From positions 3,782,001 through 3,846,000 of the forward strand of contig OY970271.1 in assembly GCA_963715745.1 (NCBI GenBank): DNA of 64,000 bases, in the 5' to 3' direction. Origin of the DNA: CAWGJF01 sp963715745 (GTDB lineage Bacteria > Bacteroidota > Ignavibacteria > Ignavibacteriales > Ignavibacteriaceae). A program made the position numbers and the translations under genes. Positions 45,122 through 52,934 of this stretch are shown in pieces. Position 1 is the first letter of the stretch; every line of letters starts with the position of its first letter. Under the pieces are notes generated by a model. It did not search any database and had not been told where the DNA came from. It saw only the letters and a list, made by a program, of their open reading frames with translations.

Positions 45122-45672
45122 ATGGAACTATTAAAAGATTTCTTCTTATTATTAAAAGACTTTCAGGGATTAATTGGTGTTTTGATTGGTGTTTGGATAG
45201 CCTCACTAACATCAAAGAAAGAAAGAACTCAAAAAGAAATAATTACTGAGAGTGAAAGAATTGATAAGTTTAGACTATCTGCAATCAGTGAGAGACTGGC
45301 AGCACATCAAAAAGCATTTAAATTTGGTACAACCTTTCACTTAATATACACTCTGAAGAAAAAACTCAAATTGATTTAGCAAATGATGCAAGAGATTTTT
45401 GGGTCAAAAATTGTTTATATCTTACACCAAAATGCAGAAGGGTTATTGATGATTTAATATTTGAGTTTGGTATGTATAAAATTAATCGTCAAATATGGTT
45501 TGATATAAAACAAGGTATTGAGAAGAAAAAAAGAAGTGATGAATTGATAGAAAAATTTAATAAAATAATGGCTGTCGGTAAAATAATCCAAGAAGAAGTT
45601 GATATTTCATATACTGAACCTGAACCAATCAGTAAAATAAAAGAAGAAGAAGAAAATAAACTGATGGCATAA
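45122..45672 (+). pseudogene. Membrane-anchored helical protein disrupted by a one-base deletion
   Basis: The first frame starts at 45122 (MELLKDFFLLLKDFQGLIGVLIGVWIASL, one helix near 14-30) and runs to 45379. The natural continuation lies in another frame, open from 45322 to the TAA ending at 45672 (WYNLSLNIHSEEKTQIDL and onward). Adding one A to the run at 45320-45322 joins them as HQKAFKIWYNLSLNI and gives one 183-residue protein: a membrane helix, then charged alpha-helical segments (TSKKERTQKEIITESERIDKFRL, IEKKKRSDELIEKFNKIM). The disruption is in an A-run, the kind of site prone to both real and sequencing indels. Family unknown. Confidence 0.65.
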
Positions 45673-45716
45673 TAATCTTTTGTATTTACATTTATAATAT
45701 TGACTTTCCAGCTTTC

Positions 45717-45800
45717 CTAGGAATTGGGTTTAAGTACAAGCACAAACTCCCCTTTCAGTTTTTTATCATTACAATTTTAATTTAATGTCAGCTAAGAAGA
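45717..45800 (-). pseudogene. Relic of an rsmI 3' end
   Basis: Read on the minus strand, adding one missing base, this piece encodes IVNDKKLKGEFVLVLKPNS and a TAG. The intact rsmI (46403-47080) ends IVNDKKLKGEFVLILDIKI. About 40 bases align with three or four differences. The relic has no upstream coding region, so it is a stranded fragment of a duplicated or displaced rsmI end. It marks the far border of the toxin-antitoxin cassette that lies between the two ends. Confidence 0.7.
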
Positions 45801-45848
45801 TCATTTAAAGAATATTGCAGTACTGATTAAATAGGACTGCAAATAATT

Positions 45849-46115
45849 CTATTCATAATGCGTCCACATCCTTATAGCTTTAACAATTTTTAATTTTTCA
45901 TAAACCTGGTAAACGATTCTGTGCTGGATATTGATTCGTCGGGAGTAAGCGCCGCTTAAATCACCTACTAATTTTTCAAATCGGGGCGGTTTTTTAAAAG
46001 GATTTTCTTCTAATAATTTTAAGATTGATTCTGTTTTGGATTTCAATCCGGCTGAATTAATCTTTTTTGCATCCTTCAAAGCTTGCTTTGTAAAAACAAC
46101 TTTCCATTTTACCAT
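45849..46115 (-). CDS. yoeB: YoeB/Txe-family toxin (ribosome-dependent endoribonuclease)
   Basis: An 88-residue toxin that cleaves mRNA in the ribosomal A site. The C-terminal half is typical of YoeB: RFEKLVGDLSGAYSRRINIQHRIVYQVYE, then the end IRMWTHYE. Candidate catalytic residues are Glu47, Arg59/Arg60, Arg66 and His86, in line with E. coli YoeB Glu46, Arg65 and His83. It overlaps the antitoxin gene by 7 bases, the usual arrangement, and the pair sits between two copies of the rsmI 3' end. RelE-like is the only serious alternative. Confidence 0.9.
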   Translation of the reverse strand: MVKWKVVFTKQALKDAKKINSAGLKSKTESILKLLEENPFKKPPRFEKLVGDLSGAYSRRINIQHRIVYQVYEKLKIVKAIRMWTHYE

Positions 46116-46351
46116 ACAATTTTAGAAGATAGTTTTTCAACCGGCTCTTTCATTCCTTTAATTATAGATTCTCTCATTCCAGGTATTGAAATTAAATACA
46201 ATGTTTCCTGGATAGCTCTCCAATCTTCTTCTGAAACTAAAACGGCATTAGATCTTTTTCCGGTAATCTGAATTGGTTCATTTTCTTCGGATGTACTATC
46301 TATAAGTTTATAAATAATTTTCCTGGCTTCAGTTGCTGAAATGGTTCTCAT
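46109..46351 (-). CDS. yefM: YefM/Phd-family antitoxin
   Basis: An 80-residue antitoxin and probable autorepressor. The N-terminal SATEARKIIYKLIDSTSEENEPIQITGKRSNAVLVSEEDWRAIQETLYL is typical of YefM/Phd, which binds DNA as a dimer and occupies the toxin's active site with a disordered C-terminus. Its ATG is at 46351 and its stop overlaps the toxin start. Its operator should lie just upstream, near 46352-46402, where the inverted-looking GTACGCAATCTGGTACGC sits (GTACGC twice), a plausible site. Confidence 0.9.
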   Translation of the reverse strand: MRTISATEARKIIYKLIDSTSEENEPIQITGKRSNAVLVSEEDWRAIQETLYLISIPGMRESIIKGMKEPVEKLSSKIVW

Positions 46352-46402
46352 AACTCATTCTTTTTTCTACAAACGTACGCAATCTGGTACGCAATTTCAA
46401 GT

Positions 46403-47080
46403 TTAAATTTTAATATCTAAAATCAGTACAAACTCACCTTTCAGCTTTTTATCATTTACAATTTTTAAAAGTTGTTCGGCAGTTCCTCTAAAAAAATTTT
46501 CTCTTTCTGTTGTGAGTTCAAAAGCCAAAACGCAGTTTGTTTTTCCACCTAAGATTTTTGCAACATCCGTAAGAAGAGTTTTTAACCGGTAAGGCGTTTC
46601 CATCAGTACGATGGTTTCTTTTCTCTTTTTCAGATCAAGAAGCTGCTTTCTTCTTAAATCTTTTTTTGGTGAAAGCCAGCCATAGTAATAAAACTTGTTT
46701 AAATCTGCTCCGCTGGTAATAAGTGCGGCAAGCAGTGAACTCGCTCCCGGCACAGGTACAATTTTTATTTCATTTTGAATACAAAGATCAACAAGTGTTT
46801 TCCCGGGATCAGAAAAAACTGGTGTGCCGCAATCTGAAATCAGAGCAATGTTTTTCCCGGCTATCAGATTTTCAATAACTTCTTCTGAAGCTTCTTTTTC
46901 ATTGTGTTCATTCAGGTTCAGCAAATCTTTTTTAATTCCGTAATGTGAAAGCAATCTTCGTGCTTCTTTAAATTCCTCACAAACAACTAAATCGGCACTT
47001 TTAAGAACTTTTAAAGCTCTTAAGGTAATGTCTTCATAATTACCGATGGGTGTTGAAACCAGGAATAATTTTCCTTTCAT
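46403..47080 (-). CDS. rsmI: 16S rRNA (cytidine(1402)-2'-O)-methyltransferase
   Basis: A 225-residue SAM-dependent enzyme that 2'-O-methylates C1402 of 16S rRNA. The signature runs LVSTPIGNYEDITLRALKVLKSADLVVCEE at 6-35, SDCGTPVFSDPG near 81-92, and PVPGASSLLAALITSG near 107-122. It is slightly short at the C-terminus compared with typical RsmI and ends KGEFVLILDIKI, while the relic at 45717 ends with the more usual KGEFVLVLKP. That suggests its last residues were replaced when the toxin-antitoxin cassette entered. Confidence 0.93.
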   Translation of the reverse strand: MKGKLFLVSTPIGNYEDITLRALKVLKSADLVVCEEFKEARRLLSHYGIKKDLLNLNEHNEKEASEEVIENLIAGKNIALISDCGTPVFSDPGKTLVDLCIQNEIKIVPVPGASSLLAALITSGADLNKFYYYGWLSPKKDLRRKQLLDLKKRKETIVLMETPYRLKTLLTDVAKILGGKTNCVLAFELTTERENFFRGTAEQLLKIVNDKKLKGEFVLILDIKI

Positions 47081-47144
47081 AACTAAAAATTAAAGAAAAA
47101 GAAGAAGAGATTCAGATAATAAAATCCTGAGATTTAATTATAAA

Positions 47145-47315
47145 ATGTTGATAAATGTTTTTAACTTTGAGCCATATCTTTCACGATATATTGATATGGG
47201 AATATTGCCACAGATAAACATTTCTGATTTTGCAAATGAGTTTCCAACCGGACTCTCCTCACGGAAACGGTACCCGCATAAAACAATTTATAAAAATTCA
47301 TTTTCCAGTTCATAG
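47145..47315 (+). other. Unproven 56-codon frame in the gap before the subtilase gene
   Basis: The 255-base gap between rsmI and the subtilase gene holds one open frame of 56 codons (starting MLINVFNFEPYLSRYIDMG). It lacks a ribosome-binding site and a recognised domain, so it is probably chance. TAACTTTG at 47163-47170 resembles a TAnnTTTG -7 box, with no good -33 partner. Nothing else is seen here. Confidence 0.15.
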
Positions 47316-47335
47316 AATTACACCCGGAGTTACAA

Positions 47336-50146
47336 ATGAAATTAAAAAATATTTTTATTCTTCTTTTTGCTGTTTCCTGTTTTATGATTGCACAGGAAAC
47401 TGACCAGACTTTCTTATCAATTAAAGATACGGGAGTTGAAGAATTCCTAAAGCTTCATCCCGAATTTGATGGAAGAGGAACAATAGTGCTTGTTTTGGAT
47501 ACAGGTGTTGATATGGGAATTGACGGTCTAAAACAGACTTCCACCGGTGAAACAAAAGTTATTGATGTCCAGGATTTTACACACGAGGGTGATGTAAAAA
47601 TTTATGAAGCTGATGTTGATGAAGAAGATGGCAAAACAATTTTTTCTAACGATGATGAAAATTACAAAGTAACTGCTTCATCAAAATTCACTTACTCTGC
47701 CGTCGATGATGATTATTACATTGGGGCATTCAAAGAATCCCGTTTAATAAATTCAAATTCAGGCGCAGCAGATTTGAATGGAGATGAGGATACAGATGAC
47801 ACCTATTATCTGGTTGCATTCCAAACTACAGATGGAAGTGACAAATTTTGGGTAGTTTATTTTGATACAAATGGTGACGAAGATCTTGCAGATGAAAAAC
47901 CTTTAAGAGATTATAAAGTAAACCAGGACGCTTTTTCAATTCAGAATGGAACTGATTTACCTGAGTTTACAATGGGACTAAATATTTTCCCAGAAGAAAA
48001 AATTGTCTCATTCCATTTTGATGACGGTGCACACGGAACCCATGTTGCAGGAATTGCAACCGGTTACAGTATCGGCGGAATTGGTTTAAACGGAATTGCT
48101 CCTGGTGCTAAAGTTATCAGCTTGAAACTCGGCAATAATCTTTACGCCGGAGGTGCTACAGTTACTGAAAGCATGAAAAATGCTTATCTCTATGCAGATA
48201 AAATTTCAAAAGAGCTTGAAGTACCGTGCATAATTAACATGAGCTTTGGTATTGGTTCCGAAGTTGAAGGTAAAGCAGAAATGGAATTATTCCTTGACAA
48301 CCTGACAAAAGAAAATCCATACCTTTATATCTCTCTAGGAAACGGAAACGAAGGACCGGGAATTTCAAACTCCGGTTTACCGTCTTCATCTTATGCAGTA
48401 CACTCATCCGGTGCTGTTTTAACAAAGGAAGTCGGAAGAGATTTATACGGAGCTTCACTTAAAAGGGATATCATTCTTTACTTTTCATCGAGAGGCGGCG
48501 AAGTGAGAAAGCCTGATCTTTGTTCTCCCGGCGCATGCACATCCACAGTACCTAACTGGGAAACAAGAGACCGTTACTGGGGAACAAGTATGGCTTCGCC
48601 ATATTCCGCAGGTGTGATGTCATTATTATTGAGTGCTGCTGCTAAAGAATATCCTGGAGTTAAGATCCCATCACAGCTTTTGTTTAAAATACTTCGTCAA
48701 AGTGCAACACCTATGGAAGGTTATTCCCTTCTTGACCAGGGTAATGGCTATATCAATGCTATGAATGCTTATAATCTTCTTAAAAAATATATTGACGATG
48801 GTGAAATTGATAAATTTGAAACGTACACAACATCTTCAACTGCACCAAACACACCTGATTACAAAGCTTCAAATCTTTATATAAGAGATGGTTCATATAT
48901 AAACAAGGAAGATGTTTTTACTTTTGCTGTTAAAAGAAATAATTTTATTAATTCAGTTAAGTTTTATCGTGCTTATAATCTTAAGTGCGACAGCGACTGG
49001 TTAATTCCAATTCAGAAAAAAACTTATATAAGAAATGATCAGTCCGCTATGATAAATGTTAAGTTTGATACCGAAAAGATGAAAGAGCCCGGACTTTATT
49101 GCGGCAGAATTTCTGCTTACCGTGATGATAAGTCTGCTTTCCCTGAATTTGATATGCTTGCAACAGTTGTGAAACCTTATGAGTTTTCTGCTGATAATAA
49201 TTTCAGGATGAGATGGAAAGATAAGACTATTGAGCAGGGATTAATTGATCGTTATTTTATTGAAGTGCCCGCAGGACAAACAACTATGCACGTAAAACTT
49301 TCGGCCCCTGAAAATACATATTCCTGGACTCGCTACCAGTTCTTTAATCCTGATGGTGTGCAGCTTGATGTTTCACCCACAGTTAATACTGTTAAAGGTG
49401 TTTACAACCAGGAAGAAAGTTATTTCAATTTAGAACCCGGAGTTTATGAAGTTGATGTTGAAGGAATTTTTCTAGGAACAGATATTTCACATTATAATCT
49501 TGAAGTTGGATTCAGCAGTATTAAAAACCTGAACGGTAATGAATTGAAGGCTGAGGATCAGATAAAGGTTGTAAATTATTTTAATCAACCCGAAACATAC
49601 CGTGTTAGTGGAAAAGTACTGGGATATAAACGGACTTTCACAGTTGATATGAAAGGCGGAGATATTTTTTCACTGCCCTTCTCCCTTAACGAAGATGAAT
49701 CGTACAGAACTTTTACGATAAAGCTTTCGAAAGAAGATTATAACAAGCTTACAGATTTTGCTTATCAGGTTTATGATACTGCTGGTGTAGTATTGGAAAC
49801 CAGTGGATTATCCTACAAGGAGGGATCAATCACCGCACATAATTCTGCAGGTCAAACTACAAACTATAAATTTGAACTCGTACCGGCTATGACAAACAAA
49901 GACGATGAAATTCTCGTTACAGTTGAAGAAGAAACCGGCTTTGTTAATCCGGATGATATTATTGTGACAAATCAAAAAAAGCCGGCAATAAATCTTTATC
50001 CTTCAGTTCCAAAAGAATTAGATATTAAAGTGCCTGATAATGATATTACTGTCCCTGAAGGATGTAAACCTTATGGGAAAATATATTTTGAATCGACAGC
50101 GTCTGATAAAATTGAATATGAACTTCCAATTAACTTCAATTTCTAA
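47336..50146 (+). CDS. S8 subtilisin-like peptidase, tripeptidyl-peptidase II-like
   Basis: A 936-residue serine peptidase. A signal peptide (IFILLFAVSCFMIAQ) leads to the catalytic domain with Asp55 in LVLDTGVDM, His236 in AHGTHVAGIATG and Ser418 in GTSMASPYSAG. About 180 residues separate Asp and His, against about 30-60 in ordinary subtilisins, because of an insertion rich in Asp, the pattern of tripeptidyl-peptidase II. Beta-rich domains follow (about 520-936), with no T9SS sorting domain. It likely degrades peptides in the periplasm or outside. GGAGTT precedes the ATG, and the next gene (OPT transporter) starts 14 bases on, suggesting a peptide degradation-uptake pair. Confidence 0.9.
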   Translation: MKLKNIFILLFAVSCFMIAQETDQTFLSIKDTGVEEFLKLHPEFDGRGTIVLVLDTGVDMGIDGLKQTSTGETKVIDVQDFTHEGDVKIYEADVDEEDGKTIFSNDDENYKVTASSKFTYSAVDDDYYIGAFKESRLINSNSGAADLNGDEDTDDTYYLVAFQTTDGSDKFWVVYFDTNGDEDLADEKPLRDYKVNQDAFSIQNGTDLPEFTMGLNIFPEEKIVSFHFDDGAHGTHVAGIATGYSIGGIGLNGIAPGAKVISLKLGNNLYAGGATVTESMKNAYLYADKISKELEVPCIINMSFGIGSEVEGKAEMELFLDNLTKENPYLYISLGNGNEGPGISNSGLPSSSYAVHSSGAVLTKEVGRDLYGASLKRDIILYFSSRGGEVRKPDLCSPGACTSTVPNWETRDRYWGTSMASPYSAGVMSLLLSAAAKEYPGVKIPSQLLFKILRQSATPMEGYSLLDQGNGYINAMNAYNLLKKYIDDGEIDKFETYTTSSTAPNTPDYKASNLYIRDGSYINKEDVFTFAVKRNNFINSVKFYRAYNLKCDSDWLIPIQKKTYIRNDQSAMINVKFDTEKMKEPGLYCGRISAYRDDKSAFPEFDMLATVVKPYEFSADNNFRMRWKDKTIEQGLIDRYFIEVPAGQTTMHVKLSAPENTYSWTRYQFFNPDGVQLDVSPTVNTVKGVYNQEESYFNLEPGVYEVDVEGIFLGTDISHYNLEVGFSSIKNLNGNELKAEDQIKVVNYFNQPETYRVSGKVLGYKRTFTVDMKGGDIFSLPFSLNEDESYRTFTIKLSKEDYNKLTDFAYQVYDTAGVVLETSGLSYKEGSITAHNSAGQTTNYKFELVPAMTNKDDEILVTVEEETGFVNPDDIIVTNQKKPAINLYPSVPKELDIKVPDNDITVPEGCKPYGKIYFESTASDKIEYELPINFNF

Positions 50147-50160
50147 AGAGGTAATGCGTT

Positions 50161-52146
50161 ATGAGTGAAACCAGCGGACCAATAAAAGGCCTTCCGGAAA
50201 ACGCGTATAAAGAACTGAAGCCGGGTGAAGAATATTCTCCTATTATGTCTCCGCAAAAGACTTATCCGGAGATAAGTACCTACTCGGTTATCTGGGGACT
50301 TATAATGGCAGTGTTGTTCTCTGCTGCTGCTGCTTATCTGGGATTAAAAATCGGGCAGGTTTTTGAAGCTGCAATACCAATCGCAATTATTGCAGTAGGA
50401 TTATCAACATTAACCAAAAGAAAAAGTGCGCTTGGCGAAAATGTGATTATTCAGTCAATCGGACAAAACTCCGGTCTGATTGTGGCAGGTGCAATCTTCA
50501 CAATTCCTGCTCTTTATATTTTAAATCTTGATGCACATTTTTTCCAGATATTTCTCGCTTCAGCATTTGGTGGAATAATAGGAATTCTTTTCCTGATTCC
50601 ATTCAGAAAATACTTCGTTGCTGAAATGCACGGGAAATTCCCTTTCCCTGAAGCAACAGCTACAACTGAAGTTCTTGTGGCCGGTGAAAAAGGAGGCAGG
50701 CAGGCAATAGTGCTTGTTGTTAGCGGATTAATCGGTGGAGCTTATGATTTTATAATTGCAACATTCGGCTGGTGGAGTGAGACTTTTACAACAAGGGTTG
50801 TTCCTGCGGGCGAAATGCTTGCTGAAAAATTCAAGTTGGTTTTCAGACTAAATGTTGGCGCCGCAGTTATGGGTCTTGGTTATATAGTCGGATTAAAATA
50901 CGCTGCAATAATTTGTGCAGGTTCGTTTTTATCCTGGTATTTATTAGTTCCTGTAATCTCATACATCGGTGGAGGATTAACTGAAACCTTTGGCACCGGC
51001 GCAGCAAAATTAATTTCAGCGATGAGTGCCGAAGAAATTTTTAGACAATATGTCAGGCACGTTGGTATTGGTGGAATTGCAATGGCTGGAATTATCGGGA
51101 TAATTAAATCATCAAGAATTATTAAAGATGCGATTACATTAGGATTTAAAGAAATTTTTGAAAAGAAGGAAGATGTCGATAAAGTAGCCATAAGAACACA
51201 ACGCGATCTATCAATGAAAATTATCGTTGTTGGAATCATTCTTACAGCAATTGTTCTTCTTGTATTTTTCTACTTTGGTGTAGTTTATAATATCGGCTGG
51301 GCACTTGCCGGACTTTTAATTGTCCTGATAATTTCATTCCTCTTCACCACAGTAGCCGCAAATGCTATTGCTATTGTAGGAACAAACCCGGTTAGCGGAA
51401 TGACTTTGATGACTTTAATACTTTCGTCAATCATTCTTACTTCTGTTGGATTAAAAGGTGAAGCGGGTATGGTTGCTGCACTTATAATTGGTGGAGTAGT
51501 TTGTACTGCACTTTCAATGGCCGGAGGTTTTATTACCGATTTGAAAATCGGTTACTGGCTGGGTTCATCACCATATAAACAGGAAAGACTGAAGATATTC
51601 GGTGTTCTGGTTTCTGCACTTACAGTTGGTTATGTTATTATGATTTTGAATGAGACTTATGGTTTCGTTGGTGAAGGCGCTCTAGTAGCACCACAGGCAA
51701 ATGCTATGGCAGCAGTTATTCAGCCTTTAATGGATCAGCAGCCGGCACCATGGACACTCTATATTGTCGGGGCTATTCTCGCACTCAGTCTGACAATGAT
51801 TAGAGTCCCTGCTCTTGCCTTTGCACTTGGAATGTATATTCCTCTTGAACTAAACACGCCGCTTTTAATCGGCGGATTGATTGCTCATTTTGTTTCTACA
51901 AGAAGCAAAGATGAAAAAATTAACAATGCACGCAGAGAGCGAGGAACCTTAATCGCATCCGGATTTATTGCCGGTGGTGCATTGATGGGAGTTGTTAGTG
52001 CATTTTTAAGATATGCCGGTTACAACTGGGTAAATAACGAATGGTTTGAATCCCATTCGGCAGAACTGATCGGGCTAATTATGTTTGCACTACTTTGTGC
52101 TTATATGATATGGGATTCTTTGAGAGGCAAACCTGATACCGAATAA
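50161..52146 (+). CDS. OPT family oligopeptide transporter
   Basis: A 661-residue integral membrane transporter with about 15 hydrophobic segments across the length and the conserved cytoplasmic N-terminus (EYSPIMSPQKTYPEISTYSVIWGLIMAVLFSAAAAYLGLKIGQVFEAAIPIAI). NPVSGMTLMTLI near 405-416 and APQANAMAAVIQPLMDQQPAPW near 510-531 are family signatures. OPT proteins take up oligopeptides or metal-chelate compounds with protons. It follows the TPPII-like peptidase by 14 bases with GAGGTAATGCGTT ahead of its ATG, consistent with import of the peptides that enzyme releases. A strong bidirectional terminator follows. Confidence 0.93.
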   Translation: MSETSGPIKGLPENAYKELKPGEEYSPIMSPQKTYPEISTYSVIWGLIMAVLFSAAAAYLGLKIGQVFEAAIPIAIIAVGLSTLTKRKSALGENVIIQSIGQNSGLIVAGAIFTIPALYILNLDAHFFQIFLASAFGGIIGILFLIPFRKYFVAEMHGKFPFPEATATTEVLVAGEKGGRQAIVLVVSGLIGGAYDFIIATFGWWSETFTTRVVPAGEMLAEKFKLVFRLNVGAAVMGLGYIVGLKYAAIICAGSFLSWYLLVPVISYIGGGLTETFGTGAAKLISAMSAEEIFRQYVRHVGIGGIAMAGIIGIIKSSRIIKDAITLGFKEIFEKKEDVDKVAIRTQRDLSMKIIVVGIILTAIVLLVFFYFGVVYNIGWALAGLLIVLIISFLFTTVAANAIAIVGTNPVSGMTLMTLILSSIILTSVGLKGEAGMVAALIIGGVVCTALSMAGGFITDLKIGYWLGSSPYKQERLKIFGVLVSALTVGYVIMILNETYGFVGEGALVAPQANAMAAVIQPLMDQQPAPWTLYIVGAILALSLTMIRVPALAFALGMYIPLELNTPLLIGGLIAHFVSTRSKDEKINNARRERGTLIASGFIAGGALMGVVSAFLRYAGYNWVNNEWFESHSAELIGLIMFALLCAYMIWDSLRGKPDTE

Positions 52147-52168
52147 TCAGATCGAAATTTGTTTAGAT

Positions 52169-52198
52169 AAAATAGACGCACTTAGGTGCGTCTATTTT
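52169..52198. terminator. Bidirectional rho-independent terminator
   Basis: A perfect 13-base-pair stem AAAATAGACGCAC / GTGCGTCTATTTT (52169-52181 and 52186-52198) with loop TTAG. T-runs or A-runs flank both sides, so it ends the OPT gene and the convergent coiled-coil gene. Confidence 0.92.
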
Positions 52199-52680
52199 TA
52201 TAATATATTCAAATACGAAAGAACAATAAAAACTACCAGCAGCGCGAATGTTGCTACCGTACTAATTGTTAAAAATTTAATATCCTTTGATTGTTTTTCA
52301 AGCTGATAAACTATACTGTTTTTGCTCTCATTAATTGAACCCGCAATATTTTTAGACAAATTTTTTGTTTCGATTATAAATGCTTTGTTACTTGATTCAA
52401 TACGCGGCTGTAATTCCTGGAATTGAGTAACTAAAGCAGATACCCTGGATTCTACTTTATCGAACCTTCCGGAATAATTTTCTTTATCAAGCCTGGAAAA
52501 TAAAGCCAGGGCTTTTTCAGAGAGTCTTTCATATTCTTCTTTAAGTTTCAGAATTGTGTTGGTTATTTTGGAAGCAGCTTCAATAGAAATTTTTGCAGTT
52601 TCAATATACTCAACTGCCGATTTTAGTTTTGTAAGTTCGCTTTCAAGCTGTACAATTTCTTCAGTTAAAATGTTTTCCAT
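52198..52680 (-). CDS. Coiled-coil protein with C-terminal membrane anchor
   Basis: A 160-residue protein made of a long charged helical region (about 1-130, rich in Glu, Leu, Lys and Ser, predicted coiled coil) and a C-terminal hydrophobic helix (FLTISTVATFALLVVFIVLSYLNIL, about 136-160), a tail-anchor layout. There are no known domains. The head would lie in the cytoplasm. Its function is unknown. It is convergent with the OPT gene. The next 254 bases toward proS (52681-52934) hold no further gene I can name. Confidence 0.65.
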   Translation of the reverse strand: MENILTEEIVQLESELTKLKSAVEYIETAKISIEAASKITNTILKLKEEYERLSEKALALFSRLDKENYSGRFDKVESRVSALVTQFQELQPRIESSNKAFIIETKNLSKNIAGSINESKNSIVYQLEKQSKDIKFLTISTVATFALLVVFIVLSYLNIL

Positions 52681-52934
52681 TATTTACCGTTGAATGATTT
52701 TTAGAATATCACTTGCATATATTTCCCCGTTATTAAATCAATTAGAGGAAACGAATCAAACAAGTAACTTTTTTGTGGCAATTTTAATACCGGAAAGAAA
52801 ATGCGAAATTGGGCAATAATTAAGCTGCGGGTGTAAATTTTTACTTGTTATGAGGGATTAATAAAAAAGAATTTGTCAAAGAAATGGAATATAATTTTGA
52901 ATATCCAACAGGCTTGAAATCACTTATTTTCGGA

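Noticed and set aside
45300..45330. Programmed -1 frameshift at the A-run in the helical protein gene
   Set aside because: No canonical X_XXY_YYZ heptamer is in the correct phase and no strong downstream structure was seen.
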